Below are positions 25,649 through 33,329 of a stretch of 64,000 nt of DNA, in pieces. Within the stretch, counting starts at the first letter, position 1. Each line of letters opens with the position of its first letter. The notes under the pieces were generated by a model. It searched no databases and was not told the DNA's origin. It saw only the letters and a program-made list of their open reading frames with translations. Origin of the DNA: Chania multitudinisentens RB-25 (GTDB lineage Bacteria > Pseudomonadota > Gammaproteobacteria > Enterobacterales > Enterobacteriaceae); contig NZ_CP007044.2 of the NCBI RefSeq assembly GCF_000520015.2, positions 992,001-1,056,000 on the forward strand, given 5' to 3'. Made by a program: the position numbers and the translations under genes.

Positions 25649-26092
25649 ATGAAAATTAAGATGAGAAACGCTTCAATGCTGGCAGCGGCTGCTGCGATCT
25701 TATTGTTGAGCGGCTGTGTTGCACCAATCCAGCAGGCCACGTCACAGAAATCGGTGCTTTGCGGTGTGGGGGAGCCGATGGTACAAACCACGCTTTACTT
25801 CGGGTTAAACCGCCCCGTAGGGCCAGTAATCACCGCTGTGGAATGGCAATCTTTTGTCGATCAACAGGTGACTCCGCGCTTTAAGGAAGGGCTATCGGTA
25901 TTTGATGCGAAAGGGCAATGGCTGGGAAATGACGGTAAATTAGCGCGGGAAAACAGCAAAGCGCTAATGTTGATTCATACACCAGGTGCGGAAAGTGAGC
26001 AGAATATTGAAGCGTTGCGTACTCATTACAAACAGCAGTTTGTACAGGATTCTGTGATGCGTGTTGATACGCCGGTGTGTGTGGCATTTTGA
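25649..26092 (+). CDS. DUF3574-like lipoprotein
   Basis: 147 aa. A lipoprotein signal peptide ends with LLLSGC, with the lipidated cysteine near residue 23. The mature part contains LYFGLNRP and EWQSFVDQQVTPRFKEGLSVFDAKGQW, which I recognise as the DUF3574 pattern. No biochemical role is known for the family. A GGAA lies only two bases before this ATG, so an inner in-frame ATG at 25661 is an alternative start. Residue after the cysteine is Val, not Asp, so the protein should go to the outer membrane. Confidence 0.8.
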   Translation: MKIKMRNASMLAAAAAILLLSGCVAPIQQATSQKSVLCGVGEPMVQTTLYFGLNRPVGPVITAVEWQSFVDQQVTPRFKEGLSVFDAKGQWLGNDGKLARENSKALMLIHTPGAESEQNIEALRTHYKQQFVQDSVMRVDTPVCVAF

Positions 26093-26159
26093 CAGGTAAA
26101 TAGTTTGGGTTATGCCCGACAAATGGCCACCGGCAGTGACCATTTGAGAGCTGATACTT

Positions 26160-27344
26160 TTAGAGAACCAACCCGGCAACTGCCGCTGAAAGCAGGCTGA
26201 CCAGTGTTGAACCGTAAACCAGTTTCAGGCCGAAACGTGAAACGACATTGCCTTGTTGTTCGTTCAGGCCTTTGATGGCACCGGCGACAATGCCGATAGA
26301 GGCAAAGTTGGCGAAGGACACCAGGAAGACTGAGAGAATACCCAATGTGCGCGGGGACATTTCCGCAGCGATTTTTTTCAGTTCGATCATCGCCACAAAT
26401 TCATTCGCAACCAGTTTGGTGGCCATAATACTGCCCGCTTGTAATGCATCGTGAGCAGGGATGCCGAGCAACCAGGCCAGCGGGTAGAATACATAACCTA
26501 GAATTTGTTGGAAGCTGATGCCGAAAATAGCTGCAAAAATGGCGTTCACCGCCGCGATTAGCGCAATAAACCCGATCAGCATGGCGGCAATAATCATCGC
26601 TATTTTGAAGCCTGCCAGAATATATTCCCCCAGCATTTCAAAGAAGCTTTGGTCTTCATGCAGCTTGTTCAGCTTCAGTTCTGGTTCATCTTCAACCTGA
26701 TAGGGATTGATAATGGAGAGAATGATAAATGTGCTGAACATGTTGAGGATTAACGCAGCCACTACATATTGAGCATCGATCATCGTCATATAAGCCCCTA
26801 CGATTGACAATGATACCGTCGACATTGCAGTGGCTGCCATGGTGTACATTCGGCGCGGAGAGATATCCGCAATAATGCCTTTATAAGCAATAAAATTTTC
26901 AGATTGCCCAAGTACCAAGGTGCTGACGGTGTTGAAGGATTCCAGCTTGCCCATGCCATTCACTTTGGAGAGCAGTGTACCCACCGCGCGGATAATCAGC
27001 GGCAATATACGAAAATGCTGCAAAATACCGATCAATGCGGAGATAAAAATAATGGGGCATAAAACGCCAAGGAAAATAAACGATAACCCCTCTTTGCTCA
27101 TGCCACCGAAAACAAAATCGGTGCCCTGTGCAGCAAAGGTCAGCAAAGTTTCAAAGAATCCGGCCACATGTTTGATCGCACCCAACCCGCTTTCCGAGTG
27201 CAGCAAGAAGTAGGCTAGCGCCACCTCAACGACCAGAAGCTGAATAATATAGCGCGGGCGGATTTTTTTCCGGTCATGGCTGACCCATAACGCGAGGGAG
27301 ATGATAACAAGCAGTGCCAAAATAAAGTGCAAAATTTGTGACAT
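26160..27344 (-). CDS. NupC-type nucleoside:proton symporter
   Basis: 394 aa from the ATG at 27344. This start gives the NupC-like beginning MSQILHFILALLVI; the extended frame from a TTG at 27413 is less likely. It is a concentrative nucleoside transporter with about 10 hydrophobic segments and conserved CNT motifs (GQSENFIAYK, SIVGAYMTM, ATKLVANEFVAM, SFANFASIG). Similarity to E. coli NupC is high along the full length, but the exact paralog (NupC, NupX or PsuT) cannot be fixed by eye. It lies downstream of murP on the same strand with a small hairpin between, so it could be partly co-transcribed. Confidence 0.9.
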   Translation of the reverse strand: MSQILHFILALLVIISLALWVSHDRKKIRPRYIIQLLVVEVALAYFLLHSESGLGAIKHVAGFFETLLTFAAQGTDFVFGGMSKEGLSFIFLGVLCPIIFISALIGILQHFRILPLIIRAVGTLLSKVNGMGKLESFNTVSTLVLGQSENFIAYKGIIADISPRRMYTMAATAMSTVSLSIVGAYMTMIDAQYVVAALILNMFSTFIILSIINPYQVEDEPELKLNKLHEDQSFFEMLGEYILAGFKIAMIIAAMLIGFIALIAAVNAIFAAIFGISFQQILGYVFYPLAWLLGIPAHDALQAGSIMATKLVANEFVAMIELKKIAAEMSPRTLGILSVFLVSFANFASIGIVAGAIKGLNEQQGNVVSRFGLKLVYGSTLVSLLSAAVAGLVL

Positions 27345-27416
27345 AAACAGTCCGAACAGCATACAGGCTAGAAAAAAGGTACTTATACCCAATTTGCTGC
27401 CGTTCGTCAGCAAGAG

Positions 27417-27438
27417 GGATGGCTCAAATGAACCATCC
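27417..27438 (-). terminator. Weak intercistronic hairpin between murP and the nucleoside transporter
   Basis: GGATGG (27417-27422) and CCATCC (27433-27438) form a short stem. There is no strong U tract on the minus strand, so partial read-through from murQ-murP into the transporter is plausible. Confidence 0.35.
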
Positions 27439-27455
27439 TTCCTGTTATCCGGTAG

Positions 27456-28901
27456 TTAACTCAAATCAACATTCTTACTGCCAAAGAACCAGGTAAAAAT
27501 GAAACCTGCCGTGTAAGCCACCAATAATCCAGCGGTGTAGACCATGATCCCGGCATAGATGCCCTGTGCCGACGTCATCAATGGAATAGATACGATACCG
27601 GAAGGACCAAAGACAGTGTTAAGACCAACGGGTAATCCCATATAAGCGACCATCCCAATGAAGAACCCACCAACGGCTCCCCCGATACAGGCGGTGATAA
27701 AAGGTTTCACTCTGGGTAGAGTAACGCCATAAATCAGAGGCTCACCGATTCCAAGAATACCAGGAATGATGGCTCCCTTGATTTGAGTACGCAGTATCGA
27801 GCCCGTTTTCGCTCTGGCGTACAGTGCCATTGCGGCCCCTACTTGCCCCCCACCTGCCATGGCTAGGATCGGAAACAGTGAGTTGAAGCCTTGGGCATCC
27901 ATTAAAGCGAAATAGACCGGAACAAACCCTTGATGAATACCAAACATTACTGCAAGCAGGAACAGGCCAGCCAGAATGGCGCTACCAAACGGGTTGCCAT
28001 TCAGATGTAAAAACAGCCATGACATCCCTTTAAACAGTTCCCCGCCGATTGGCATGATAACCACGAACGTCACTGCGCCCATAATCAGCAGGGTAATGAC
28101 TGAGGTCAGTATCATGTCCAGATTATCGGGGATAAATTTCCGTACCGTCCGCTCAACCCATGCGCCCAGAATAGTAGCAATCAGCACGCCAATAATGCTG
28201 CCTCTAGGATCGATAGGCAGGCCAAAGAAACTATCAATGCCGGAATAGTAACCGACCTTGGCGTCTGGTACGTAGCCCAGCACAAACAGCGAAGCAATAA
28301 TGGCTCCATTCACCCCTGTGCCACCAAACGCTTTTTGCGCATTATGGCCGATAAGAATACTCAAAAAGGCAAACAGGCCTTTGCTGAATACTTTCATATA
28401 ACCAATTGCGCTGATGAGCCAAGGATTGGGTGACTCAACGCCAATGACCATGCTTTGCTCAAGCAGGGTTGCAATCCCTAACAACAACCCTGCGGCAATG
28501 AAGCCAGGAATCAATGGGGTAAAGATGGTGGCAAACTTAGTGAAAAAATGATGAATAGCGCTACTTTGCTTTGATTTAAGCTGCTTTTTATTCTCCGAAG
28601 CAATTGCGTTAAGATCCTTGGGAGTATCAGACGTATTCTGTTCAGCTCGGCTTAGCAATGCATTCATCATTTCCGCTGCGGTTTGCGCTTTACCCGGCCC
28701 CAGGACGATCTGCAACTGATCGTCCCCCTCAATAACACCCATTACGCCTGCGATTTTTTTCAGTGCATCGCGGTCAACGAGTTCTCTGTCCCTCAGGGTT
28801 AGGCGCAACCGCGTCATGCAGTTGCCGCAAATCGCGATGTTACTGCCACCGCCGACATGACCCAAAATTTGTTCGATCATTGCTTCATTAATTTTCGCCA
28901 T
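27456..28901 (-). CDS. murP: PTS N-acetylmuramic acid transporter EIIBC
   Basis: 481 aa from the ATG at 28901. An N-terminal EIIB domain has the phosphocysteine in GNCMTRLRL. A linker of ~50 polar residues is followed by an EIIC domain with about ten membrane segments, including GIGEPLIYGV, the sugar-binding motif of this class. It takes up and phosphorylates MurNAc; like the E. coli protein it lacks EIIA and would need EIIA-Glc. The start lies inside the end of murQ (14-base overlap). The murQ-murP pair with divergent murR identifies the substrate. Confidence 0.94.
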   Translation of the reverse strand: MAKINEAMIEQILGHVGGGSNIAICGNCMTRLRLTLRDRELVDRDALKKIAGVMGVIEGDDQLQIVLGPGKAQTAAEMMNALLSRAEQNTSDTPKDLNAIASENKKQLKSKQSSAIHHFFTKFATIFTPLIPGFIAAGLLLGIATLLEQSMVIGVESPNPWLISAIGYMKVFSKGLFAFLSILIGHNAQKAFGGTGVNGAIIASLFVLGYVPDAKVGYYSGIDSFFGLPIDPRGSIIGVLIATILGAWVERTVRKFIPDNLDMILTSVITLLIMGAVTFVVIMPIGGELFKGMSWLFLHLNGNPFGSAILAGLFLLAVMFGIHQGFVPVYFALMDAQGFNSLFPILAMAGGGQVGAAMALYARAKTGSILRTQIKGAIIPGILGIGEPLIYGVTLPRVKPFITACIGGAVGGFFIGMVAYMGLPVGLNTVFGPSGIVSIPLMTSAQGIYAGIMVYTAGLLVAYTAGFIFTWFFGSKNVDLS

Positions 28902-29814
28902 CGGATTGACGTCCTGTTCCTGATAAGACTGCGCGGATAAAACCATTGTTGTGTTTTAGAATCGCACTGGCTTCGGTGGCCGAGAGGTTAGCCAGTACCA
29001 TGACTATCGCGGTTTTACAGTGGTGCCCACAGGCGTTTAAGGCTTCGGAGGCACGTTGGTGATTGCACGTGGTTGCTTGCATAACGATGTTAATCTGGCG
29101 TTGCGCCAGCTTGGCATTGGTGGCTTCAACGTCCACCATCAGATTACCGTAGACCTTGCCGATACGGATCATTGCCCCAGTACTCAGCATATTGAGCACC
29201 AGTTTTTGTGCCGTCGCTGCCTTCATGCGTGATGAGCCAGTGACCACTTCACCTCCTACCACGGGTTCGATAGCAATATCGGCCAACTGACTCATTTCAC
29301 TGTTTTGGTTACAGGTGAGTGCGATCACCGTTGCTCCTTGAGCACGGGCATAGCGCATGGCACCCATGACATAAGGCGTGCGTCCGCTGGCTGCGATGCC
29401 GACGAGAACATCATTGGCATTAAAATTCAGGTCACGCAGATCTTGTTCCCCTTGGGCACTATTATCTTCGGCGTTTTCCACTGCCTGTAAAATAGCCGTA
29501 TGTCCCCCAGCAATCAGGCCGATCACCTGTTCGCGTGGTGTACCATAGGTTGGTGGGCATTCGCTAGCATCCAGAATGCCCAAACGCCCGGAGGTGCCAG
29601 CTCCGCAGTAAATCAAACGGCCTTCGTGAGTGAAGGCTGCGCTAATGGCATCCACAGCCTCTGCTACCTGTGGTAACACACGCTCTACCGCAAAAGCGAC
29701 TTTTTTATCTTCGGCATTAATAACCTTAAGCATCTCTAGAGTGGATAAGGTATCAATATTTTCACTGTCTGGGTTACGGCTCTCGGTAACTAGAGTTGAT
29801 AAATCAATTTTCAT
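28888..29814 (-). CDS. murQ: N-acetylmuramic acid 6-phosphate etherase
   Basis: 308 aa. It is a cytoplasmic SIS-domain enzyme that cleaves the lactyl ether of MurNAc-6-phosphate to GlcNAc-6-phosphate and D-lactate. Signatures are the N-terminal LVTESRNPDSENIDTLSTLEML, CGAGTSGRLGILDASECPPTYG (sugar phosphate site and catalytic Glu), and SSRMKAATAQKLVLNMLST. It serves cell wall recycling and use of external MurNAc. It is the first gene of the murQ-murP operon, with a candidate CRP site and palindrome upstream. Confidence 0.96.
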   Translation of the reverse strand: MKIDLSTLVTESRNPDSENIDTLSTLEMLKVINAEDKKVAFAVERVLPQVAEAVDAISAAFTHEGRLIYCGAGTSGRLGILDASECPPTYGTPREQVIGLIAGGHTAILQAVENAEDNSAQGEQDLRDLNFNANDVLVGIAASGRTPYVMGAMRYARAQGATVIALTCNQNSEMSQLADIAIEPVVGGEVVTGSSRMKAATAQKLVLNMLSTGAMIRIGKVYGNLMVDVEATNAKLAQRQINIVMQATTCNHQRASEALNACGHHCKTAIVMVLANLSATEASAILKHNNGFIRAVLSGTGRQSDGEN

Positions 29815-29839
29815 TGTAATCTCAGGGGGGTTGGTATTT

Positions 29840-29856
29840 TGGAATAATTAATTCCA
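29840..29856. promoter_or_regulatory. Palindrome in murQ-murR control region
   Basis: TGGAAT-AATTA-ATTCCA is a perfect 6-bp dyad about 25 bases from murQ. It is a candidate MurR operator by position, not by a consensus that I can confirm. Confidence 0.45.
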
Positions 29857-29899
29857 TTTATAATTAAATCAACAAATATTTTATTAATTTGAAGGGTTA

Positions 29900-29915
29900 T
29901 GTGACCGTTGTCAAC
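29900..29915. promoter_or_regulatory. Candidate CRP site upstream of murQ
   Basis: TGTGACCGTTGTCAAC has a perfect left half TGTGA and a partial right half (TCA of TCACA). E. coli murQP needs CRP, which supports the guess. Confidence 0.45.
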
Positions 29916-30023
29916 TTACCATAACCCCCTCTTGTTGATATCCATGTTGTTTTAGGTACTGGCAGCGTAAGATAGCTGGGGTAAAATCCGCTTTTTTCGT
30001 TGACAACGTGAGTTACCACAGCG

Positions 30024-30887
30024 ATGAGATACACGCAAAAAATAGTTCATAACAAAGAGTCATTCACTTCCGGAGAGCGTAAGATCGCGGATTATGTGTT
30101 GGCAAACCCCGATAAGCTAAAACAGCTTTCCTCACAGGGGCTGGCGATGATTTTGGGGGTTAGCCAATCCAGCGTTATTAAATTTTCTCAGAAGCTGGGG
30201 ATGAAAGGTTTTACCCACTTAAAAATGGCTCTCATTGAGGAGTGGGGGCAGCAGGTGTCTGAACAACGACTACAGAGCTCGCATATTCATAATGGCATTA
30301 ACAGTGATGACAGTTTGCCGGATATCGCCGAGAAATTATTTCTGGAAAAACAGCAAGCGTTGCGAGATACAACTGATAGCCTGGACTTTGCTCAACTACA
30401 GCATGTTGTGTCGCATATTCAGGCGGCCAAACGCGTTCAAATTATCGGTGTGGGTGGTTCATCGCTCATTGCCAAAGATCTTGCTTATAAGCTGATGAAA
30501 ATTGGTTATTCGGTAATGAATGAGTTAGATAGCCACGTCCAAATCACGGTTGCCCAATCTCTGAACCCAGCTGATGTACAGATTATTATTTCATTTTCCG
30601 GTAAGCGCCGGGAGATTTTAATTGCTGCTGAAGTTGCCAAAAAAAGGGGAGCCACGCTGGTTGCTATTACTTCTTTGCAACATAATCCGTTGAGAGAAAT
30701 TGCGGACTATACGCTGGATACCATTGCTGATGAAACCCGCTGGCGCAGTTCCTCTATTGCTGCCAGAACGGCACAGCACACTATCATTGATTTGTTGTTT
30801 GTCAGTCTTATACAGCAGAATAGCGAAGAGAGCCGTCATTTTATTCAGCAAAGCCAGACATTGGTTGAGCAGTTGAGTAACAAATAG
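30024..30887 (+). CDS. murR: MurR, RpiR-family repressor of MurNAc genes
   Basis: 287 aa. An N-terminal RpiR-type helix-turn-helix (~1-77, SSQGLAMILGVSQSSVIKFSQKLG) is followed by a SIS sugar-phosphate-binding domain (~125-260, IIGVGGSSLIAKDLAYKLMKIG). It is divergent from murQ-murP, like E. coli murR, which represses murQP until MurNAc-6-phosphate binds. A hairpin without a U tract (30900-30927) follows the stop. Confidence 0.9.
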   Translation: MRYTQKIVHNKESFTSGERKIADYVLANPDKLKQLSSQGLAMILGVSQSSVIKFSQKLGMKGFTHLKMALIEEWGQQVSEQRLQSSHIHNGINSDDSLPDIAEKLFLEKQQALRDTTDSLDFAQLQHVVSHIQAAKRVQIIGVGGSSLIAKDLAYKLMKIGYSVMNELDSHVQITVAQSLNPADVQIIISFSGKRREILIAAEVAKKRGATLVAITSLQHNPLREIADYTLDTIADETRWRSSSIAARTAQHTIIDLLFVSLIQQNSEESRHFIQQSQTLVEQLSNK

Positions 30888-30899
30888 TGGCTCGTGGAT

Positions 30900-30927
30900 G
30901 CACATAATGCGGTTTTGCATTATGTGC
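30900..30927 (+). terminator. Hairpin after murR
   Basis: 11-bp stem GCACATAATGC (30900-30910) / GCATTATGTGC (30917-30927). No T run follows, so it may stabilise the 3' end more than terminate. Confidence 0.45.
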
Positions 30928-31003
30928 CCCTCCTATTCACTTCGGGCACAATTTATTAAGGGTGAAGCTTGCCTGAATTAATGAGTGTCGCCCATAGTTA
31001 TCA

Positions 31004-31165
31004 TTATCCAAACCATAATATCTTTCTATTTTCAAAATGATAACCAAACGTAGGTAAACACCTTCCCTCAACTGGGGCGAAGGGTTTGCTGTCAAATTCA
31101 TCTCTAAAATTATCTTCGGTTTCGCTACCAATCTGAATTGAGGTTATACGATCTCCTGGCTTTAC
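31004..31165 (-). pseudogene. Possible 3' remnant of an unknown gene
   Basis: On the minus strand a frame without a credible start reads VKPGDRITSIQIGSETEDN... to ...FGYHFENRKILWFG and stops at 31004-31006. The acidic, soluble composition looks protein-like, and the frame begins right where the direct repeat ends. I do not recognise it. It could be a gene tail left at the island boundary, or a chance open frame. Confidence 0.3.
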
Positions 31166-31236
31166 AACAAAAAGCCCGACGTATTGCGGGCTTCAATGAT
31201 TATTTGCGGCTTCTTGATTCTTCCTGAATATTTACT
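31164..31236. repeat. Direct repeat at yicC island, left copy
   Basis: 73 bp that align with 33257-33329. The last 31 bases (from 31206) are identical except for one base, and the first ~30 hold the same AAAAAGCCCG...GCGGGC terminator hairpin with small differences. Consistent with an attachment-site duplication; it also acts as the terminator after dinD. Confidence 0.75.
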
Positions 31237-31251
31237 TGGTGAGTATCGGCG

Positions 31252-32049
31252 TCAAAGCCTTTTATTGACTGGATTTCTTATAATGCGTTGATTTTCCGGC
31301 ATGGTACCACCGAGCTCCTGGATGGTTTGTCGCACCTTTCTGCCAACATCAAAATGAGTCTGATTTGCCTGTTGTTTTGATTTCACCTGATCTCGGCGCA
31401 ATTTTTCCTCGGCCTGTGTTGCTCGGAATAGGTTGGCAGCAAGTTCAGTAGAGCCCATATGATCGAGTATTTTTTGACTCTTTTTTAGCCCCTTGCGCTG
31501 GTGGATAGCCTTTTGATCCAACCCACCGTATAGGCCTTGATAGCCATGGTTCTGAAATATGGCAAAATCCAACGTTGTCTCTACCCCTGCTTGTTGTGCG
31601 ACCTCAACCAGTTGTTTGTTGTGCTCTTTTAATTCATTGCGCAGGAACAGCCGTTTTTCATCTTCGCGAAGGCATTTGAATGTTTCGTCATCAGCAAGTT
31701 CTTGCCTACGGGTTTGCATTGCAAAGTAGGTTTGCCCGGCCGCAATCACAGTCTTGCTTGGATCACCATTCTGCACGACAAGATAGCAAGCATATCTGGA
31801 GAGCTTAACGTCTTTAAGCTCTCTTAACGCGCCTGAGCCAATTTTGACCATTGCGAGGACATCCTCGAAATGGTCTTCGACATAATGACCACTGTTTAAA
31901 CAAGCCTCTTTTGCGCGTTCTAACACTGGAGCAAAGTGTCGGTATTCCGAGTAATCCAGAATCTTAGATAGATCACGGGCAGACCAAAATTCAATGCCAT
32001 TGTCATCTTGCTGTCTGAATTGCTCAAATGGTTGGTGATGTTCGTTCAT
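31252..32049 (-). CDS. dinD: DNA damage-inducible protein D (DinD)
   Basis: 265 aa. It begins with a Bro-N-like/DinD domain (EFWSARDLSKILDYSEYRHFAPVLERA) followed by the characteristic VEDHFEDVLAMVKIGSGALRELKDVKLSRYACYLVVQNGDP and the LREDEKRLFLRNELKEHNKQL segment. E. coli DinD is LexA-controlled and inhibits RecA filament activity. I did not find a convincing LexA box upstream here. AAGGA precedes the ATG. It lies inside the element bounded by the yicC-end direct repeats, so it was probably gained with that element. Confidence 0.92.
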   Translation of the reverse strand: MNEHHQPFEQFRQQDDNGIEFWSARDLSKILDYSEYRHFAPVLERAKEACLNSGHYVEDHFEDVLAMVKIGSGALRELKDVKLSRYACYLVVQNGDPSKTVIAAGQTYFAMQTRRQELADDETFKCLREDEKRLFLRNELKEHNKQLVEVAQQAGVETTLDFAIFQNHGYQGLYGGLDQKAIHQRKGLKKSQKILDHMGSTELAANLFRATQAEEKLRRDQVKSKQQANQTHFDVGRKVRQTIQELGGTMPENQRIIRNPVNKRL

Positions 32050-32386
32050 AACGCATCCTTTCGGCCGTGTAATGGGATGTACATCTACTCAATGCAAGGA
32101 AGGGCATTAAAGCGCATGCAACAGCATAAAGAGTGCTGATTAAGTGCTCAATAGTATCGAACGGTTTATGTCTCAGCTGTTCAAGGGTAAACCTGCCTAA
32201 CGGCCATCACCCACGCGCTGTTATCTGGTACCTGTTGTGATAACCAGCAGCGCCGGTGACAGTTAACCTCTCCCCGCGGGTGGATCACCAGCAGTTCAAA
32301 ATCGATTACCTGTCTAAAGCAATAAGCCTTATCTTGTCAGGCTCATTGCATAGTGGTAATGGTGAGCCAGAGGAACATAACCTGAG
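32050..32386. other. dinD upstream region, possible decayed reading frame
   Basis: No intact gene. On the minus strand, 32181-32336 is a 51-codon open frame without a normal start that reads plausibly (for example VIDFELLVIHPRGEV and WVMAVRQVYP). It may be a phage gene remnant or chance. Confidence 0.3.
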
Positions 32387-32863
32387 ATGTTGAGGCGATT
32401 AGTGAGTAAAGTTGTAGCAATAAAAAAGGTATTTGAGAAATTTATAGGGGCTACATTGATTGGTTACTCTACCGCAGAAATTTTCTCTGATCAGTGGGAA
32501 CCATGGAATGATTTACCTATCAGGCTGAATTTTAATAACGGTCAACTAATCTCCGTTGCTTGGTCAAGATTCGATGATTTATGGCTTTCAAATGACCAAT
32601 CATTACCTTTCGATATCTATGATAGTAAGGTTCGCTGGGTTGAAAATGCGTTTGAGGATGTTAACAGGTTAATTGGCGGGGTTATCTTATCTGTTTCTCT
32701 TGGGTCAGGTTACCTGGAGCTAGAAGGCCAAGAAATCACCTTGGACACACGCCTTATAATTGAAACCGATCAAGGGATGATGGATATCTTCAATGCGCTT
32801 GATGAAAATGGATATGCTTATCTCCCCACTCGCCCCCAAAATCTCACGGTGTGCATACCGTAA
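32387..32863 (+). CDS. Hypothetical protein in yicC island
   Basis: 158 aa, not recognised. It is acidic and looks like a soluble, beta-rich globular protein (YSTAEIFSDQWEPWNDLPIRLNF, then VNRLIGGVILSVSLGSGYLELE). This style is common among immunity-type orphan proteins, but no function can be assigned. ATG 32387 follows a distant GAGG, and an in-frame GTG at 32402 with TGAGG six bases upstream is a possible true start. It is AT-richer than the flanking core genes and is the only intact plus-strand gene of the element. Confidence 0.65.
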   Translation: MLRRLVSKVVAIKKVFEKFIGATLIGYSTAEIFSDQWEPWNDLPIRLNFNNGQLISVAWSRFDDLWLSNDQSLPFDIYDSKVRWVENAFEDVNRLIGGVILSVSLGSGYLELEGQEITLDTRLIIETDQGMMDIFNALDENGYAYLPTRPQNLTVCIP

Positions 32864-32950
32864 CGACTTCGGCTATACGTTTGCCACGTTTGGGAAGCAA
32901 GGCAAGGGAATATTATTCCTCTTGCCAGCAGAATTAATCGCAATAGCAGG

Positions 32951-33149
32951 CTTGGCAAGTGACAGCTCCGCATAGGAGCCGATAACCATTGCGCGAGCCT
33001 TTCCAGCGAATTTATACCGGAAGCGCCAGAAGGGGGGATGTGTAGTTTTCAGGGAAGCACAGATACAACCCACCACCGTCAGCGCGGCCTGCAAAACGTT
33101 CACCGGCCTTTATCCAGGCGCGGATCTGCATATCTGTTAGCTTTGGCAT
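32951..33149 (-). pseudogene. Tyrosine integrase, N-terminal fragment with frameshift
   Basis: The minus strand from ATG 33149 reads MPKLTDMQIRAWIKAGE, then ADGGGLYLCFPENYTSP. It shifts frame at a run of six G (33032-33037 on the plus strand, one base too many) and continues PFWRFRYKFAGKARAMVIGSYAELSLAK to 32951. This is the arm-binding N-terminal domain (DUF4102 type) of phage/island integrases such as those of P4-like elements. The catalytic domain is missing. The gene start lies 108 bases from the right copy of the direct repeat, the usual place for an integrase next to its attachment site. Confidence 0.85.
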
Positions 33150-33256
33150 CGTGTATACCTGAATATTGAATAGGGCGTGTACATAAAGCCATTCCTAAAA
33201 ATGTCACTATGTACATGGTAATGATGCGCTTTCTTGTTTCTTTATGCTAGCTCATG

Positions 33257-33329
33257 ACAACAAAAAAGCCCGCTGTTATGCGGGCCTTCTAGTTTTATGC
33301 GGCTTGTTGATTCTTCCTGAATATTTACT
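33257..33329. repeat. Direct repeat at yicC island, right copy
   Basis: Partner of 31164-31236. Its right end coincides with the yicC stop codon (33325-33327), so the repeat comprises the yicC terminator and the stop codon. Beyond it the two copies diverge at once. Confidence 0.75.

Larger units (their letters stand above)
30888..31251. other. murR-dinD intergenic region with decayed sequence
   Basis: No intact gene is seen. The stretch holds the murR hairpin, a possible truncated gene on the minus strand (31004-31165) and the left copy of the yicC-end direct repeat (31164-31236). Confidence 0.5.

Noticed and set aside
30937..31131. 64-codon minus-strand frame in the murR-dinD gap
   Set aside because: A different overlapping frame (31004-31165) reads more like protein; neither has a good start, so this one was not called as a gene.
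32050..32150. LexA box for dinD
   Set aside because: No sequence close to CTGT-N8-ACAG was found upstream of dinD, so SOS control is not claimed here.
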